This document shows positions 1 to 14,162 of a stretch of DNA of 64,000 nt, in pieces (the first letter of the stretch is position 1; each line of letters begins with the position of its first letter). A program made the position numbers and the translations under genes. Under the pieces are notes generated by a model. The model made no database searches, was not told where the DNA came from, and saw only the letters and a list, made by a program, of their open reading frames with translations. The DNA is taken from contig NW_024104620.1 of NCBI RefSeq assembly GCF_003945595.2, positions 1,522,501 through 1,586,500 on the forward strand. The letters are read 5' to 3'. The stretch is from Pipra filicauda (Eukaryota > Chordata > Aves > Passeriformes > Pipridae).

Positions 1-723
1 CACAGCTACCAACAGTTGCAAAGGGGACATAGGGTTGGTTTTGGTTTTGTCTTTTTTTTTTTTAATTAAATATTTATGGTGGTGCTTCCATGCACAAGAA
101 TATATGCTACAAAAATATTAAGAGACCTCTAGATTAATTTAAAATCACACCTTTGTGGATGTGATTGGAGAATCTTGTCCTGGTAGTTGAGTTGTTCTTG
201 TTCTGCAGACATGACTGTCCAAATCCAGACAACCAGACAAAAAAAACAGACATAAAGACGCAGACACCTACTCAATATTTTTCTTCCATAAATAGAGATT
301 CCCACTTTGCTTGTTATAATAGAGCATCTTAATATGAATTTTAGTCTTTAACAACCCATTCCTGTTTTCAGAAAAATTGTCTTCCCCATTACCAATATAA
401 TAAATGGCAACAGGTTGCAAGCCTATGAGACTGTTGTGAAGACATATACAAGCATTCCAAATATTTCCATGAAAATCACTGTCACCACAACTACCTGTAC
501 ACAACCCTGAGTGCATAAAGCACAGTCTAATGTTCTAATGTTCTAGAGTTTGATGAGCAAATGCATGTTTTACGTAATTCCAAATACATGCCCTGAAATC
601 TGTTTATATAGCTGCATCTAAAGCCACAGGCTACATAATGCAGTCAGTAACTCAAACAAAACTTTCACCAGCTTGAGAGGAAAAGCTTGAAAGCACGTAA
701 GGAAGTCTGTTGGGATAATTCCT

Positions 724-805
724 TCAGACCCTTATTCACGAGGCTTATCTGTCCCATTGAAGTGAATGGGATATATCATATCAGCAAGAATCAGTGTGGG
801 CTCCC
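724..805. repeat. Degraded copy of ancient palindromic element
   Basis: CCCTTATTCACGAGGCTTAT, then CCCATTGAAGTGAATGGG (an imperfect dyad at 753-770), then TCAGCAAGAATCAGTGTGGG. This resembles the amniote repeat with a CCCATTGA-TCAATGGG centre flanked by CTTACTCA-type arms. The family assignment is from memory. Confidence 0.55.
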
Positions 806-2084
806 TCAGGAGAATTCACTATATGGAAATACTTTTGATTTTATTACATTCACCCTGAATTCAGTTCAACAGAGGCAAGCCATCCATATGTAGACCTTTG
901 ATACCAGTTATTAAATTAAGATCTAGGATATTTTGGTGGTGTTCTGCCCAAACCTGTCCTTTAAAAAATATTTAATCTCTGTTACACATTTTACTCAAAT
1001 AGTCTTGTATAATTTCTCCCAACATTTATTCACACTACTGGCTTTTCTGTCCTCACTCGTGGTAGGGTCTGTATGTCACTGGTTTGTCACTGTATTTACC
1101 TAGCAGTACCTTTGGCCAGGAGGAAGAAGAGCCAGTCACCCACTTGCTGAAGGAATATAGGGAAGTCTGACTGTACTGGTTCCCTGGGAAATTCTGAGGG
1201 GGTACACATCACTGCCCCCAACACTTTCCCACTCCTTTTGCATAACACCTTCCTCTGTCCTTCCCTAAATTCACTTAATAAGGAAAAAAGCTGGGAGCTG
1301 GACAGGGCAGGGGTAGAGCAGTGGTATGGATGGAGCTGCACCACTCTTCAAGATGGAAAAGGTGTCCATGCAGACAATATCCCACCCCTTCTTGTTGCCA
1401 GAGGATGCTCAGGTCCAATGTAAATCGATAAAGAAGGTAATCTAAGTAAAGTGCAGGTCTGGGAACAAACAAAATCTAATTCCTCTGGTCAGCTGAAGGT
1501 ATTTGTACAAGCCTACCAGTATTATCTGAGGGAATAAACTGAGGAAATGACATTTCGATGATCAAAAGTGCCATGTATATTTAAATTTATTCTGATCTTC
1601 TTGTTCTGTATTCTGGACAATTTTCCCTATTAAAACTCAAAAGAAGAGCTCCAATCTGATTCATTTTTAAAAAAGCAATCCGTACAAGGAAATACAGGTG
1701 CTTATACTGGGAACACATATAGTTGTAATGAATTTGGAAACTGATGTTTTGTTGTAGATTTTTATATTATCATCTCCTTTGAGAGACAGGCCAGCTCTTT
1801 CTTTTAGGTAGCTGAGAGCAAAACTCTTTGTGAAATTGCAGTCTTAAGTGCTCAGCTGACAGAGATCTGTTTGTATCTGTCTATTGTAGGAGGGTTTCTT
1901 CATCAATATGTAACAAATATAAGAACTAATTTTGGCTCATGACTTATTCTTTTAAAAAATAAGATGAAGAATTTTAATAATCTCTTCTACGCAATTATAG
2001 TCAATTCCTCAGACATTGTTCATGTGGCCTGAGATAAAATTTTGTCTTCTCTTTGAAAATCTGCTTGTATTTTGTTCCCTAACA

Positions 2085-2630
2085 TTGATCCAATATCTCT
2101 TCTTCAAAGTTTGTATATGACCATAACAACTGTACTTTAGCAATGATCCATTCCCCCTTGTTAAGGATCTTGCATACTTGTGTAAGAATTCTCCCATAAT
2201 CTCCCTTTCCTTAGCTACAGAGGAGAAATAAGTCAAAACTTTCTTCATAAATCATTTCTTGATTACTAAATCATCTTGGATGCCCCTGCTGCACCTTCTC
2301 AATGTCTTTCTTTAAGGAAATGGCTAAAGCTGAGCACTGTTTTCTAATGAGACCAGTGGCAGGCCAAGATAATTCCTGCAGCTTTATTGCGTGTATTTCA
2401 AAAACTTGTTTACTCTTCTTCATTTTTGTCATTGTTACCAGGAAACAGTGCTAATGGTTTACTCTATTATCTGCAGTCCCTTCTAGGTTCTTTCTTTACT
2501 ATGAATTCCTTGTTGTGTTCCTATTTCGACTGCAATCTTCATGCTTATTCTTTTAGTAATTGGGTACATTACTTCACATCATGCTGTACTGAATTTTATG
2601 AACCACTTACCCACCCAAAGACCAATATGG
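2085..2630 (-). mobile_element. Ancient CR1 LINE, antisense, highly diverged
   Basis: Read on the plus strand this is the reverse complement of an old CR1. Recognisable blocks in the right order are CTCCCATAATCTCCCTTTCC, then ATCATCTTGGATGCCCCTGC, CACCTTCTCAATGTCTTTCT, GCTGAGCACTGTTTTCTAAT with GAGACCAGTGGCAGGCC, TCTGCAGTCCCTTCTAGG and TGTACTGAATTTTATGAACC. The match is loose with many indels, as expected for a copy far older than the CR1s near the promoter. The 84-codon open stretch inside it is incidental. Confidence 0.7.
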
Positions 2631-5367
2631 TTGTGTTATAAATATTACATTTCTGCTCATTCCAAGCAATGCTGCTATCACCTGTATTTAAATCCTTAAT
2701 CTATTCCACTCTCAAAACACCTCTCAGAAGGGTGAGCAGCTGCAGTTAAATGGACTAACTGCTATGCAGTCACTCATAAAAAAGGGAAAATACCAGAGAG
2801 GATTAAAAAACAACAAAAGCCAACCCACATCATCTGTGAAAGGCCAGATTCTCCCAATGGAGTCATTTAAACAACGAGGGAGTTTCCTGACTCCTTAACC
2901 AATTACAATGAAAGTTACCACATTTCATGAAATCCATCACTGCCTTCTGGTCACTCAGAGTGTCCTTTAAAGGGTTGTGCTTCTTGAGACCCCAGATTTC
3001 TCAAAGGGTTGCCCTAAGACCCAGCCTTGGTCTCTTTTTTGTTTTCTCTGCCTAGATCTGTGAGCAAAATTCAAGCATCTCTTTACATAGACCGCCATCC
3101 ACATAGCACAGATATCCACCTCTCCAGCTTGTGCTTGTCTCTACAAGCCCTCAACAGTATCTTGGCCTTTCTCCCTGGCGTCTCCTTACAAATATTTAGC
3201 TATTATGTCACAATAAGGATAACTAAAATGTTCCCGTTAGTCCCTTTACTCCATCTCATGTGACCCTGCTACTCCTTTTCTTTCCCTTTGTGATGTATTT
3301 TGCCTGTCACTCAAACACTGAAAAGGGAGCCTCAGATGTGTCAAAGCCTTGATTCTTTCTACATGAGAACTGTGAAACTGCTTTTTCCTTCTAATAAGAT
3401 GCTAAAAATCATTCAGACTTACTGCTTTCAGAATTTTTTGTTCTTGCGAGTGTAAGTCTTGCCTCATTTGTAACTACACAATAAGTGTGACCCTGGTACC
3501 CCTCTCTTTTTTGCCCTTTCACAAGTCCCACTTCTTGGTCACATTAAAGGTAAGTTACTTGTTCTCACCCTCATGCCCTTCGCAGCCATCTCCTCACCAG
3601 AAATTACAACTCCTGCCTCCACTGTGTCTTAGCAGGGTTTCCAGATAAACTATTTCCTGCTGTCATCTCCACTTGGGATGGTTTTTCCCCCAGCCACTCA
3701 TAGAGCTATCCCATTATCCTTCAAAACCATTCTTATACCATTTCTTGGCTTGACATCTCTAATGGACAAATGTTAGGCAGCTGGTATGCTGATACTGTTT
3801 GCCTTCATGCTTATCAACTGTTTAGGAGTTTCTTTGCACTTCACCATCTGTCCATCTCCATCTGGTGTCTCCAGTCTTATAGTCTGGATTTAAGCTCTGG
3901 TCGTGGTGACTGTCTTCTAAATTTTTTTCCTTCTGTTAACAGAGTAGCAAGCACAGGGGGTTCTGGTCCATGACTGCCATTTGCAAGATACTGTGTAAAA
4001 CCAATTATTCAGTCAGCATGCCAGTGGACTATTTGCTCTGCATGGAGCAAGTATGGAACAGAGGGTGCTCGTGGACACCATATTCCTTTTGAATCTGTAA
4101 CCAGCAGTCATTCCCTTCTCCTGTTGCTTCCTGTTTCTCTGTTAATGTACAAGAATATGAAGGAGAGAGAAGGTAAACAAAGTCAGTTGTCAATCCATTG
4201 CCTTACTCCTTTCCTTCCTCTGCTTTTTCAAGAATCTCTAGGAAAGCAAGCTCAAAAATTATTTCTTCAGCTGCTCATGAAAGAAATGGAGGAGATTAAT
4301 TGAAAGAGAGTGACAGCAACAACCTCAAAAATCATGCCTGGGAAAATATTTCTGGTATTGACAAAGAATGAGGGAGTTCTGGAAGAAATTAAGTGGTGAG
4401 TGCTAGCACAATGTCCAGAGCACCATGATAAGAGACTTCCAGAGACAAAAGGACAGAGAGAAGAGCAAAGAAAAAGCATGGAGTTCAGGATGCATGAAGC
4501 CATGATCTGCACAGAACAGAACACAATGTACAGGTGCACAGGTGAGAAAAGAGGTAAAAGACCACACTTGAGGAATAAGAAGGCCAGAAATATGAAGGGA
4601 AGACTATGATTTTGACAGCATGGAAAGAAACATTTTTCCCTCCTAGACATCTGAAAATCCTCCAGAACACAACTACTGTTTCTACAGCAGAAATCTACCG
4701 TATTTTCTTAACTTCTAACTCATGTCACAAATAAAAAAAATGTTTATGATGGTGAACACAGCTATTGTTCTGCTCATGAGATTCTGAGCAACACCAAGCA
4801 TCTACTCTGGAAATCTTTAATGCCTCTGAAAAGAGTCAGATTTTTACTTAGCAGCTCTGAAAAAGTGCTCAGTTCACTGTAGGATGGACCCTTCATTCCC
4901 TTCTTTTAAGCTCAGATTTAGGAAAAAATCCTAAACACAACACCAGATGTGATTCTAGCAACTCAGTTTGTACCCTCAAATAACTTTAGGCACTTCACAT
5001 GGTGCATTTTTGGTTTGTTGTTTGGGATTTTTTTATTACTATTATTTTTAAATAGGGATATATGAGCTATGAAATGACAAATGGTAACGCCATACCTTTT
5101 TAATGAAGTGTTTATCTATGTTTGTCTTTCTAAAGACTTTTTTTTTCTACAACTTAGGAGCTTGTAGGAAAAGTTAAAGATTCAGGATGAGTGTATTTTA
5201 AGTCAGTAAGGAAATTAGGCTGAGTTGTGTTTAGGAAAGGTCTCTTATATCTCCTATATTAATCAGCAATGATAATTTAGAGGCAATCTATCTGTTGGCT
5301 TAGTGTTTCAAAAGACAGATCCAACTCAACTATTTGAAACAGCTGTTGCTGAAAGTCTCGGGCACAG

Positions 5368-5440
5368 TTCTCGGCCCGTATAAATCAGCACAGTTCTGGC
5401 AATTTCAATGGCTCTGTGCTGATTTACATAGCAGAGAATC
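5368..5440. repeat. Ancient palindromic element copy with 13-bp perfect inverted repeat
   Basis: TAAATCAGCACAG at 5381-5393 is perfectly complementary to CTGTGCTGATTTA at 5414-5426, with TTTCAATGG in the 20-bp centre. This matches the pattern of a palindromic repeat common in turtle, crocodile and bird genomes (dyad around CCATTGA-TCAATGG with GATTTAC arms). I cannot give the family name with confidence; it is probably a small non-autonomous DNA element. Confidence 0.7.
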
Positions 5441-8324
5441 TAGTGTTCCACTTTTGCAAAAGCTATTAAAATGGAGGCAGTAGATTGACCGTGGCTTAGT
5501 GCTGCTAATCCAGCTGCCCTTGGTCTCTGTATTTTCTCTACTTACACTTCAGAGACATTTCCTGCGTAGGTAAGCAGCATTAAACTAAGAGTTCTTCAAA
5601 GAACTGGACAGTATTGATTGGCAGATGTTTTAAAGCCATTCCTGTGCTCTGTCAGCAATAGTTTCAGACCAATGTATACAAGCCCAAATTTCTGTAGCTC
5701 TCCTGGCACTGGTGACACTGTGAGGTTACACAGTGGCAGAAGGATGGCTTCTGTAAGGTAGGACCCATTTTTCAGGAGTCAGGGCTCAGCCTTTACTTCA
5801 GTCTGTCCCTCATGAGACACTTTACCATAGGAAGTGCAAAAATAAAAGCTTCAAGACTGGCTTTGCTCTCTGGGATTCATTGTGAGAGCAGATGTCAGAC
5901 CTTGTTCATAACTTAGCACCAAAACTCTTCTCTGCGTACAACTGACTGTCAATTCTAGGCTATATTCGAAGCAGAAGCCAGTGTTCTTTACTTCCCTTTC
6001 TTCCTTCAGCATTTCTATTCTGTTGTCTTTTTTATGAAAATAAAATGTACAGTTTTCTATAGTAGGCTTGCTGGGACAGGGACTTTTGCTTTCTGTATTA
6101 TCATGCAGCACAATGGGATTTCCTCTATGGACTGCAATGGTTCCTGTGCTTTTTTATTATATCTTCAGTCAGAGACCTTGGTGGAGAGCATTCAGAAGCA
6201 TTGTGTCAGCCTGTGGCTTTTACACCTGAGACCAAATCTTCTGAGACACCAGGAGTACAAAAAGAACATGGACATGTGCAAACACACATACAGCAAACAT
6301 TCTGGTTTTTTGCAGGGATCTTCCTCGTCCCTGGTAATGTCTGCTGAGGAGTCAGTATGAAAAGAGACCTGAGGGGTGGGAGAAAGGTCATTTTGTCCGA
6401 TTTTCTTGAGAAAGGTCTCTTTTCACCATGTTATACAGAAGGCATCCTGAGGAACAACATATACATGTAAAAAAATGGTTGCTGGGAGTTGTGGGGGACT
6501 GATCCAAACATCCCACTGCTGACATCTTCAAGTCCTGGAAAAGTTCCTGTTTCCTTCTAGAGAAAAAACGACCTATTGCATTAAGAATATTAAAGCTTGC
6601 TGCTTGTCTCAGCTCTTGATTAGGAAATTAGTGCTGCCCCCTCCCTTCTTCTTCCCAAATTACAGCGATTGTACCTGTGAGTACAGGTGCTGCCAGAAAC
6701 CAGCATCCATTAGTGTATTTTCTGGTTTCATGATTAGCTGATACAAAACTGAAACGTAATCAAGTAAGGATTCATTCGTTTGATTAGCCATTGAAATTAT
6801 TCTGTGCCTAATCAGATGCCTGGCTATTTTGTCAGCCTTCTTTATGGAGTCTTTATCTCTAATGGATGGTCCAAATGCATTCACAACAGTGGAACTGATT
6901 TAAGCATATGTGTCAGTGTCCTCTGACTCATCTTGGAGAGTCAAAATAGACAGAGGGAAGAACAGCTTTGATGTGAGCTTATTTCATTCCTCACCTACAA
7001 TAATAAAAAAAAGCAATTCTGAATTGGGAAGACTTGTACAACAGAACAAGACTAGAGATGTTAACAAAGAGAATGATCTACTGGAACAAGGTCTCTGTGT
7101 GAGCTTAGCTATAAAAACAGATACGCAACAAAATAGATCCAGGCTTAAAATCCCTATCCTAATTCATAGCAGATAGGCTTCTCACTCATGGACACCAAGG
7201 TTTTTGTACTCTCAAATCTTATGTTACTTATTTTTGGTAAGTTTTCTGTATAGTATGGAGGAAGGGTTTCCTTAAGACTGAACAATTGTAAAAAAATGGG
7301 TACTTCTTCTGGGTCCTTGCTAGAACTTGTGATCTGATTGTAAAAAGAGACAAGAGGTAGCACATGCAGTTTGTTTTGGAAGAAGTTTGTTCTCACTCTT
7401 GTCTCTCTCTCAGACTGCAGTTGCAAAGCTTCTTGTCCCTCTTCCTAAATACATTATCCCTAAGGCATTACCTCTGTGGCTGATGGGCAAGGCCAGGTCT
7501 GTCCTGGAGCCATCTGGCACTGCCTGCATCGGACATGGGGGAAGATCCCAGCAGCTTCTCACATCAGGCATCCCTGTAGCTCCCTGCTACCAAACCCTTG
7601 CCAGGCAATCCCAATACAAGGAGCTATCCTCCTACCACTGCTGAACCAACCCTCAACAGGCCTACAGCAAAATTCATTTCTGCCGCTTAAAGCTGTAATT
7701 TTCTGCCCCAGGCAGCTGCCTGACCTGCTCAAATCAATAGTAATTTTTCTATCTAGCTAATTATTCAAGTTATTCTATGACCATTCCATGAAATTAATTT
7801 CTTGCTTATCTTGCTCCCTCCTCACATACTCTTGGGTTGTTACACTGCAACACATGTTTGAAAGAAAACTGTTTCAGATGCAAGGTTACAGAAGAGTTTT
7901 TGCATCTAATTAACACATTGAGGTCAAAAACTTGCCAAACAGGAACATGAAACTGGCTGTATTTTTAACATTCCTACAAGACTAAAAACTCTTTTAAATG
8001 CTAAATACCCTAAAGTAGTTTTACCTCATTTCCACAGAAGATATCTGAGCACAGAGATAATCCTGTTTGCTTCAATATCTTTTTCCAAATATTCTTTAAA
8101 AAATATCACTGGGCAAAATTACCATGTCTCTTAGTTTCTCTTCTTATTTCTATTAAAACAGGTCACAATCACAAGCGATAGTGATCAAACATCACCTTAA
8201 ATTGAAATGGTGCTGATCTGTGACAAAATCACTTTTGCTCTTCTTATTTTCAATGTTTTTTCATCAACTGCTGCTATTTAAAGCTAAGAAGAAAAGGTTA
8301 AATGCCACAACAGTATCTCAAATA

Positions 8325-8385
8325 ATTTCTGAACTTACAAGAAATCGAACTTACAAGAACTATTTGGGATTTCAAGTTCAGAAAT
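8325..8385. repeat. Inverted repeat with embedded direct repeat
   Basis: ATTTCTGAACTT (8325-8336) and AAGTTCAGAAAT (8374-8385) form a perfect 12-bp inverted repeat with a 37-bp loop. A direct repeat GAACTTACAAGAA starts at 8331 and again at 8347. No known element is recognised. Confidence 0.75.
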
Positions 8386-11300
8386 AGATAAATACTATAA
8401 GTATAGCAAATATGATGTATAGACATTAGAAAGCACTTTACTGGAGAAGCCTGAATGCCAGAATTCAATTGTGATTTTCTGCCTTTTAAACACAAACTCA
8501 ATTTAAAAATTAAAGATTAAACTTTGTTTGCACTATAGTCCAAGACTGGACTGGAGTGAACTCCACAGTCTTAGTCTGCTGTCATTGAATACTATAGGAA
8601 TTCAAGTTCAGGTGCCAGAGGAAAAAAAGAGTGTATCAACTATTTCAGCAGTCACTCTGTTTATAAAGAGAAGTGGTTTTCCAGCCTCTGGTAATTAATA
8701 ACTATTTTATACCAGATGTCAAACGGTTATTATGATTTCAGGGTGGAATGAAAGAATACAAGAGTGCTCTCAGGCTAAGGAAGTGGTACAGGAAATTGAT
8801 AACTAGACTTGCTTTTAAAGTGTGATCTACTCAGCCCCACTCGCTTCACACAAACAGCAGTTTGTATTAAGACCTTGTCTTCAGATGAGGCAACTCTCTC
8901 TTCCCTCACCCATCAACAAAATCCAGCTGTCTCGAGTGGTATTTTAGAAAGGTTTAATACAGCTTGCAGTTTAAATTCAGCTGGATTCAAAGTTAAGATA
9001 TTTCTCAAAAAGGATTCATTATCCAGGATGGAAAGGATAAGAGGGTTTGTGTATTGCCTCTATTACTATTTTCAGGACAAGAATCAGTTTAGCTTTGTAT
9101 TAGCCTTGCAAGAATTTCTCACTGTCACAAGCCTTTCCTTCACCCACCATGGAAGGATTCTGCCCTCCGTGGTTAGAACAGGCCCATGCAAACAGCCGGG
9201 TACAGGACCTTCTAAAATAGATCTGAAAGAACAGTAAGTAGATCAGCTGTTGGAGTTTTCCACCTTTATCACTTACCCCTCTTCCTTTCCTCTCCCATCT
9301 GTGTCAAGTCCTACAGCCATCTCCAGTTGAGGAGAATTTGGATTAGAGTCAAGAATGCTATTAAATTTTCCCTGTAAACAATTACTAATAGAAGGTAAAA
9401 CAAAGGATTCTAGTTAGAATTCCAATTAATGCTCTGTAATAATGTATTTTATGGCTGATTTAGCATTTTTTCCTCTGCAGGCTTAATACTAGAAAAATTG
9501 ATTTATTACTTGTGAAATGAGTTAATGATCCATTATTGACATCAGCAGGCTCATTCATGACTTTAGAAACCGATTAAATGACAGTGGTGACTGATTTACT
9601 AGTAACCACCATCAAATACCATTTAAACAGTTCTCGTACTGTGCCTGCCTGACACCTGGTGTAGGTGACTCCCTGCTCAAGAAGGAGAAGGAAAAGGGGG
9701 AGGAGGCTTTCTGCTCTTTTCTAAAGGGAGCTGGAACTCCCTCTGCTGCTCTCTACTCCTTGTAAGTGCCTCTGACCTCTTGCTGCCCCAGTGAATCACA
9801 GGATGAAGAGTCTGGTGTAACTATGAACTAAGTTCATAGACTACTTGCATGACCATGATAGGCATCTGCAGATAAAGGTGAGACCTCTGAATGCAGTACC
9901 TGCTTTGGGAACTATTTGGTGTGACTCATCTAAATCAGACTGCAGAAATGCCAGTGAGTTACTGCTGATGGCCCCTCTAGGGACTCCTCTGTCCTCCTTT
10001 GAGGTGTGTCAGTTATCCTGGAATGGAAGGCTCACATGCAATCAGACAAAGCTGAGTCTTCCTCACCTTAAGGTCTTCCAGATGTCTCATGGGTTCTGAG
10101 GACTGTGAGGACTATCCAACTGCCCACTTTCTACTGGACAGTTACAATGGTGTCCCTGCCACGTCCCGAAGGAATGCAGAGCTTCATCCTGCTGCTTTAT
10201 GCAGACACTGAACCAGTGTCCCTTCAGTGAGAGTTGAAGCAATGGTCAGATGTAATAATTTTCAGAGGCACTCATAAGCCACTGATCACATCCAAAGTCA
10301 TCCAGCCCCTTCAGTCATTTATTAACAGCCTACCTCCTAATACCCCAAATCATAGCACAGGAATTTTCTGTCTGGAAGGAGTGAGAGGACTAGAGCCCTT
10401 CAATTGTTATGTGGAAAGCTGTAAGTTATACTGAAATAGTAAATGAATGAAGAGACACTTACAAAGAGAAAGCTAGCTGTCAAAATAGTAGGGGAAAAAA
10501 CTCCACAAACCTGAAATGAAGTCAGTGACATTTAAAAAGAAAACTAGAGAATCTATTCAGCTTGGCTTTGCAGTCCAGCAGCTTGGAAATGACGGCTCAT
10601 GAGATGTTCTGTAACAAACAAATGTACCCTCTGGGCACAATAGATATTATCGATCCTCAAGCAAAAAGAGAGGAGATTGAAAAACACTGATTAGAAAAAA
10701 AAAAAAGCTGTAAGAAAACTTCAATTTCAACTTCTATTTCAAGTTTTAAAATAAACGCAATTGCAGATGTATACTTGGGAAAAGTGCTTCATATCTTCTG
10801 ACACAACACCTTCATAACTGCTGCAGTTCGACATGGCATTGTAATTCACAGAGTATTCTCACAGGCTTCAGCTGATGTGGACACTAATTGGAAAATTCAG
10901 TGAACAAAGGGAACTATAAAGAAGTTACATTTCAACATACAGAATAGTGTCCTCAGAAAAAAAAAATAAAAAATACTCCTACAGTGTGATGTAAGCTCCT
11001 CAAAAAGCTTGCTATCCTGCAAGGAAACTCAGGGGAATTCATATACAGTGTTAAGCAGACATGAATGGCTTGAGTTCTGAAACAAAATGATTTAAACAGC
11101 ACAGTGTTCAACCCTCCTGGTGGCCTCTCAGTTAAAAGGTTGTGGAAAAGAAATTCTGAAATTATTATGACTAGATTTGGCCCAAATTTCATAATTCTGT
11201 ATCCAACTAACTTAATTCATTGTAACTCATCACAGGATAACATGCAAATGTGTTTGTACAAACCTTGTATTTTGTATAAATAACAAAAGCAACTCTCCCC

Positions 11301-14095
11301 ACAAACTAACCCACAGCTTTGGATAGTTCATTTCTAGCTTAGTACTGCCCTCAGAAGGACACTTTTTAAATGTTAGGTGAGAAAAGAAGAAAAATTTTAG
11401 TGCAGACATGAAAACATTTGTTGTACTCAATATGTCTCTTTTTGACTCTTCCTATGTAACTGAGAAAATTTATATATTAAAAAGTAAAATCTACATATTG
11501 TAATTGTGTTAAAGTTTTCCATTTTATAGCTGTCTTTACAACCTTATGACCTGCCTCTTTAAAAATATGCCTCCCTGTAGAAATCTGAACCAAGAATCTA
11601 GGACTCATTCTCAAAACCAAGTTTTTTTAAAAGCAAGTCTTCTGTAATCATGGGGAACAGAGACTAAAAATAGTCTCCTACTCTCAGTTAATAGCATTCA
11701 TGACTTTTGTTGAATTTCCGTTAATGATTTCAGAGGTATTCCAACTGGAGTTACATTTAAACTAAAAATTAAATGCACTTATAACACCTTATGTAAATAC
11801 ATTAGGATTGCTTAGTTACAGTATTGTTTATTTGAGAACATTTTTTGCAGTATTGTTAAAATAGGCTATCAAGTTGCAAATGCTAAAGCTATGAATAATT
11901 ACTGTCAAATTGCACAGTGAATTGCAAGTTACTACACATGTTACACCACAGAGATGTTGTGCAGTTTGTTTGGCTCTGGAAACACTGCCAGGGCTGATGC
12001 TAACCACAAAATTGCTGAGATTTCGAGTGACAGAGTAATAAACAAGATAACAAAACAGACATTTTAAGTAACTGGACAGATAAAGTCCCAGTTTTCAAAC
12101 ACAAATATGTTTAAAATTAGACTTTACATTCATATTTCAGCTAATTGGAAAACAGCTGATCTGAAAAAGTACCAAAAATATACTGGTCTAGTGGGAGCTG
12201 ATATTTTCCAATATCATCCAAGTCTGGCCTGCTCTGTTTAGGAACTTTCCATTAGCATTTCCCATTGGCAAAGTCTGAAAACTTGCCTGCAGGTTCTTGT
12301 TCAGCATCTTTTGCTCAATTTCACTGCCTTTTTATGGAGCATGATAATGCTTGCGCTTTTTGTTTGTTTAGATGGTTTTCTGTTTCTTTCCTTTATAGTT
12401 CTTAGATTGAAGGATTTCCTGCTTCAAGAAATTTTCCTCTTGTGTTTTCTACACTGACAGCACACTGATAAGTCTCCAGAAATCAGCTGTGTTATTAAAT
12501 GGTTACTTATGTATGAGGTCATGGTAATTACCATTCCTAATGCCTTGCATACCCTAATACCTTCAGGCTGGTAATCTTTAGCACGTCTTCTTCCAGTAAG
12601 TGTTAAGAAGCTTATCCTTGAGAATTTCAAACAACTTGGAGAACAAGACACAATCCTGTTGCATTTCCAGCCTCACTTTTAACTGACATGCCTTTTCAGC
12701 TTCAGTTCTCACACGTGTTAGCAGACTTTTATCATCCAATCTTTATAGTAATTCCACAGGGTTCCATCAATTCTCAGTCTTTCCATACTGAGTAATACAC
12801 CTGTTTAAATTCCAAAAGGACTATTTCCTGGCCCTATTTGTTTATTTGTCTCAACCAGGATGTCTAAAAAGCACAAACATCCTCTTCTGAAGCTAGATAG
12901 ACTTTCCTGCAGCTTGTAAGAGCTGTAAGAGTACCCAGGAGGCATATTGAACAGATTAATGCTCTTTGAATACATATACAGATTTCTGCTCCCCTTTTCG
13001 AGCAACTAGAGAATTGCTGCTACTTCACTCATCTTTCCTCATTATATGTACATTTGATTTGTCTGCACTAACTTACTGGCATTATGCTAAGTGATGCTAT
13101 TTAATATACCTTCCATACATATGATTCCAACTCACATTTTTCATAGAATAGTTCTTTTTATCTTACTATAAATAGTAAATATTATAAATAATACTGGTTC
13201 TAGTCTATCCGCTTCAGCACAAAACCAAATCTGGACTCCTCCACAGGTTTCCAACTCATCTCAGTACCTTGCCTTTCTAAACCACATGATAAGAAAGAGT
13301 CAGTTTGGGTTCAAGGAAATAGTCAAAAGCTCCATGGATTGTCTCAGCAGACTGCAGTTGTTTCAGAGGTATCAGCAGTGTTTTGAGGAAATGCTTTTTC
13401 ATCACGTATTTGCATGCTAGTAAGGAGGCATCTTAAGCTCTTTTTTTTTATTGCCACAGGAAATTTTAGATAAATCAACTTCCTGTGCATCACTGGTGGC
13501 ACAAAGAAAGAGATGAGGAATATATGGGTGGGAGGGCATGCTCCAGAGCTGATGAATGTAAGCTGATGTGGATGTTCACCCTTACTCCTTCTTAGTAGCA
13601 AAGCCAGCTTAAAAAGTTCCTATTTCCCCCCACCCCGTGCATTCCTTCACCTCTGTTGTGCTCTTGCAACTGTGTGATGTCTGTGCCCAGAAGGATATTA
13701 GAGGGGACAGGCATTCTACGAACGTCCTAAGACAGTACTGCCTCCACAGAAAACATTTTCTCTAAATATGTCTTTAAAAGGCTTTTCAAATCATTTTGCT
13801 AATAAATATAAGACTTTGACAATGACACAACTCACCCCTAATCCTTAACTTCCAGTATAAACTCGGATAAATTAACATGACTGAAATATCTTCACTGCTC
13901 AAGATTGGTGGTCAGTAAGCTTTGTATTCAAATATTTTCTTTATTACCCTGATGGTGAGTCTTCCTTTCAGCACTTCCTATATCATTCTGCCTCTCACGT
14001 TGTCTCTCAGCAGAAAGATTGACCTCATCTAACTATGCTTTCAATCACTGCTAATGTTTAAGTCTTACGTTGGGTTTCTCTTGAAGCTTGACTCT

Positions 14096-14162
14096 ACTCC
14101 CATTAAATCTCAGTATTAAAATCTCATTTACTTCAGTGGGATTAAGCACCTTTATATTTGTG
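14096..14162. repeat. Degraded copy of ancient palindromic element
   Basis: The run TTACTTCAGTGGGATTAAGC at 14129-14148 matches the arm-plus-centre pattern (GACTTCAGTGGGA-TTAAGCAC) of the same class of amniote palindromic repeats. The left arm is barely recognisable. Confidence 0.5.

Larger units (their letters stand above)
1..12000. other. Intergenic DNA, no supported gene
   Basis: AT-rich sequence with stop codons frequent in all frames. Apart from the repeats listed separately (724-805, 2085-2630, 5368-5440, 8325-8385) I see no exon, RNA gene or promoter. The open stretches here (up to 142 codons at 8809-9237) lack recognisable protein features and splice context. Confidence 0.7.

Noticed and set aside
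2829..2870. Possible further palindromic-element fragment (GGCCAGATTCTCCCAATGGA).
   Set aside because: Only one short block matches and no arm or dyad is visible. It could be chance.
4267..4650. 127-codon minus-strand frame rich in Leu, Phe, Ser and Cys that could pass for a membrane protein.
   Set aside because: The hydrophobic look comes from purine-rich plus-strand DNA read in antisense. There is no family match or gene context.
8809..9237. 142-codon plus-strand open frame.
   Set aside because: No recognisable domain or family, no supporting splice signals or CpG promoter, and composition like random AT-rich DNA.
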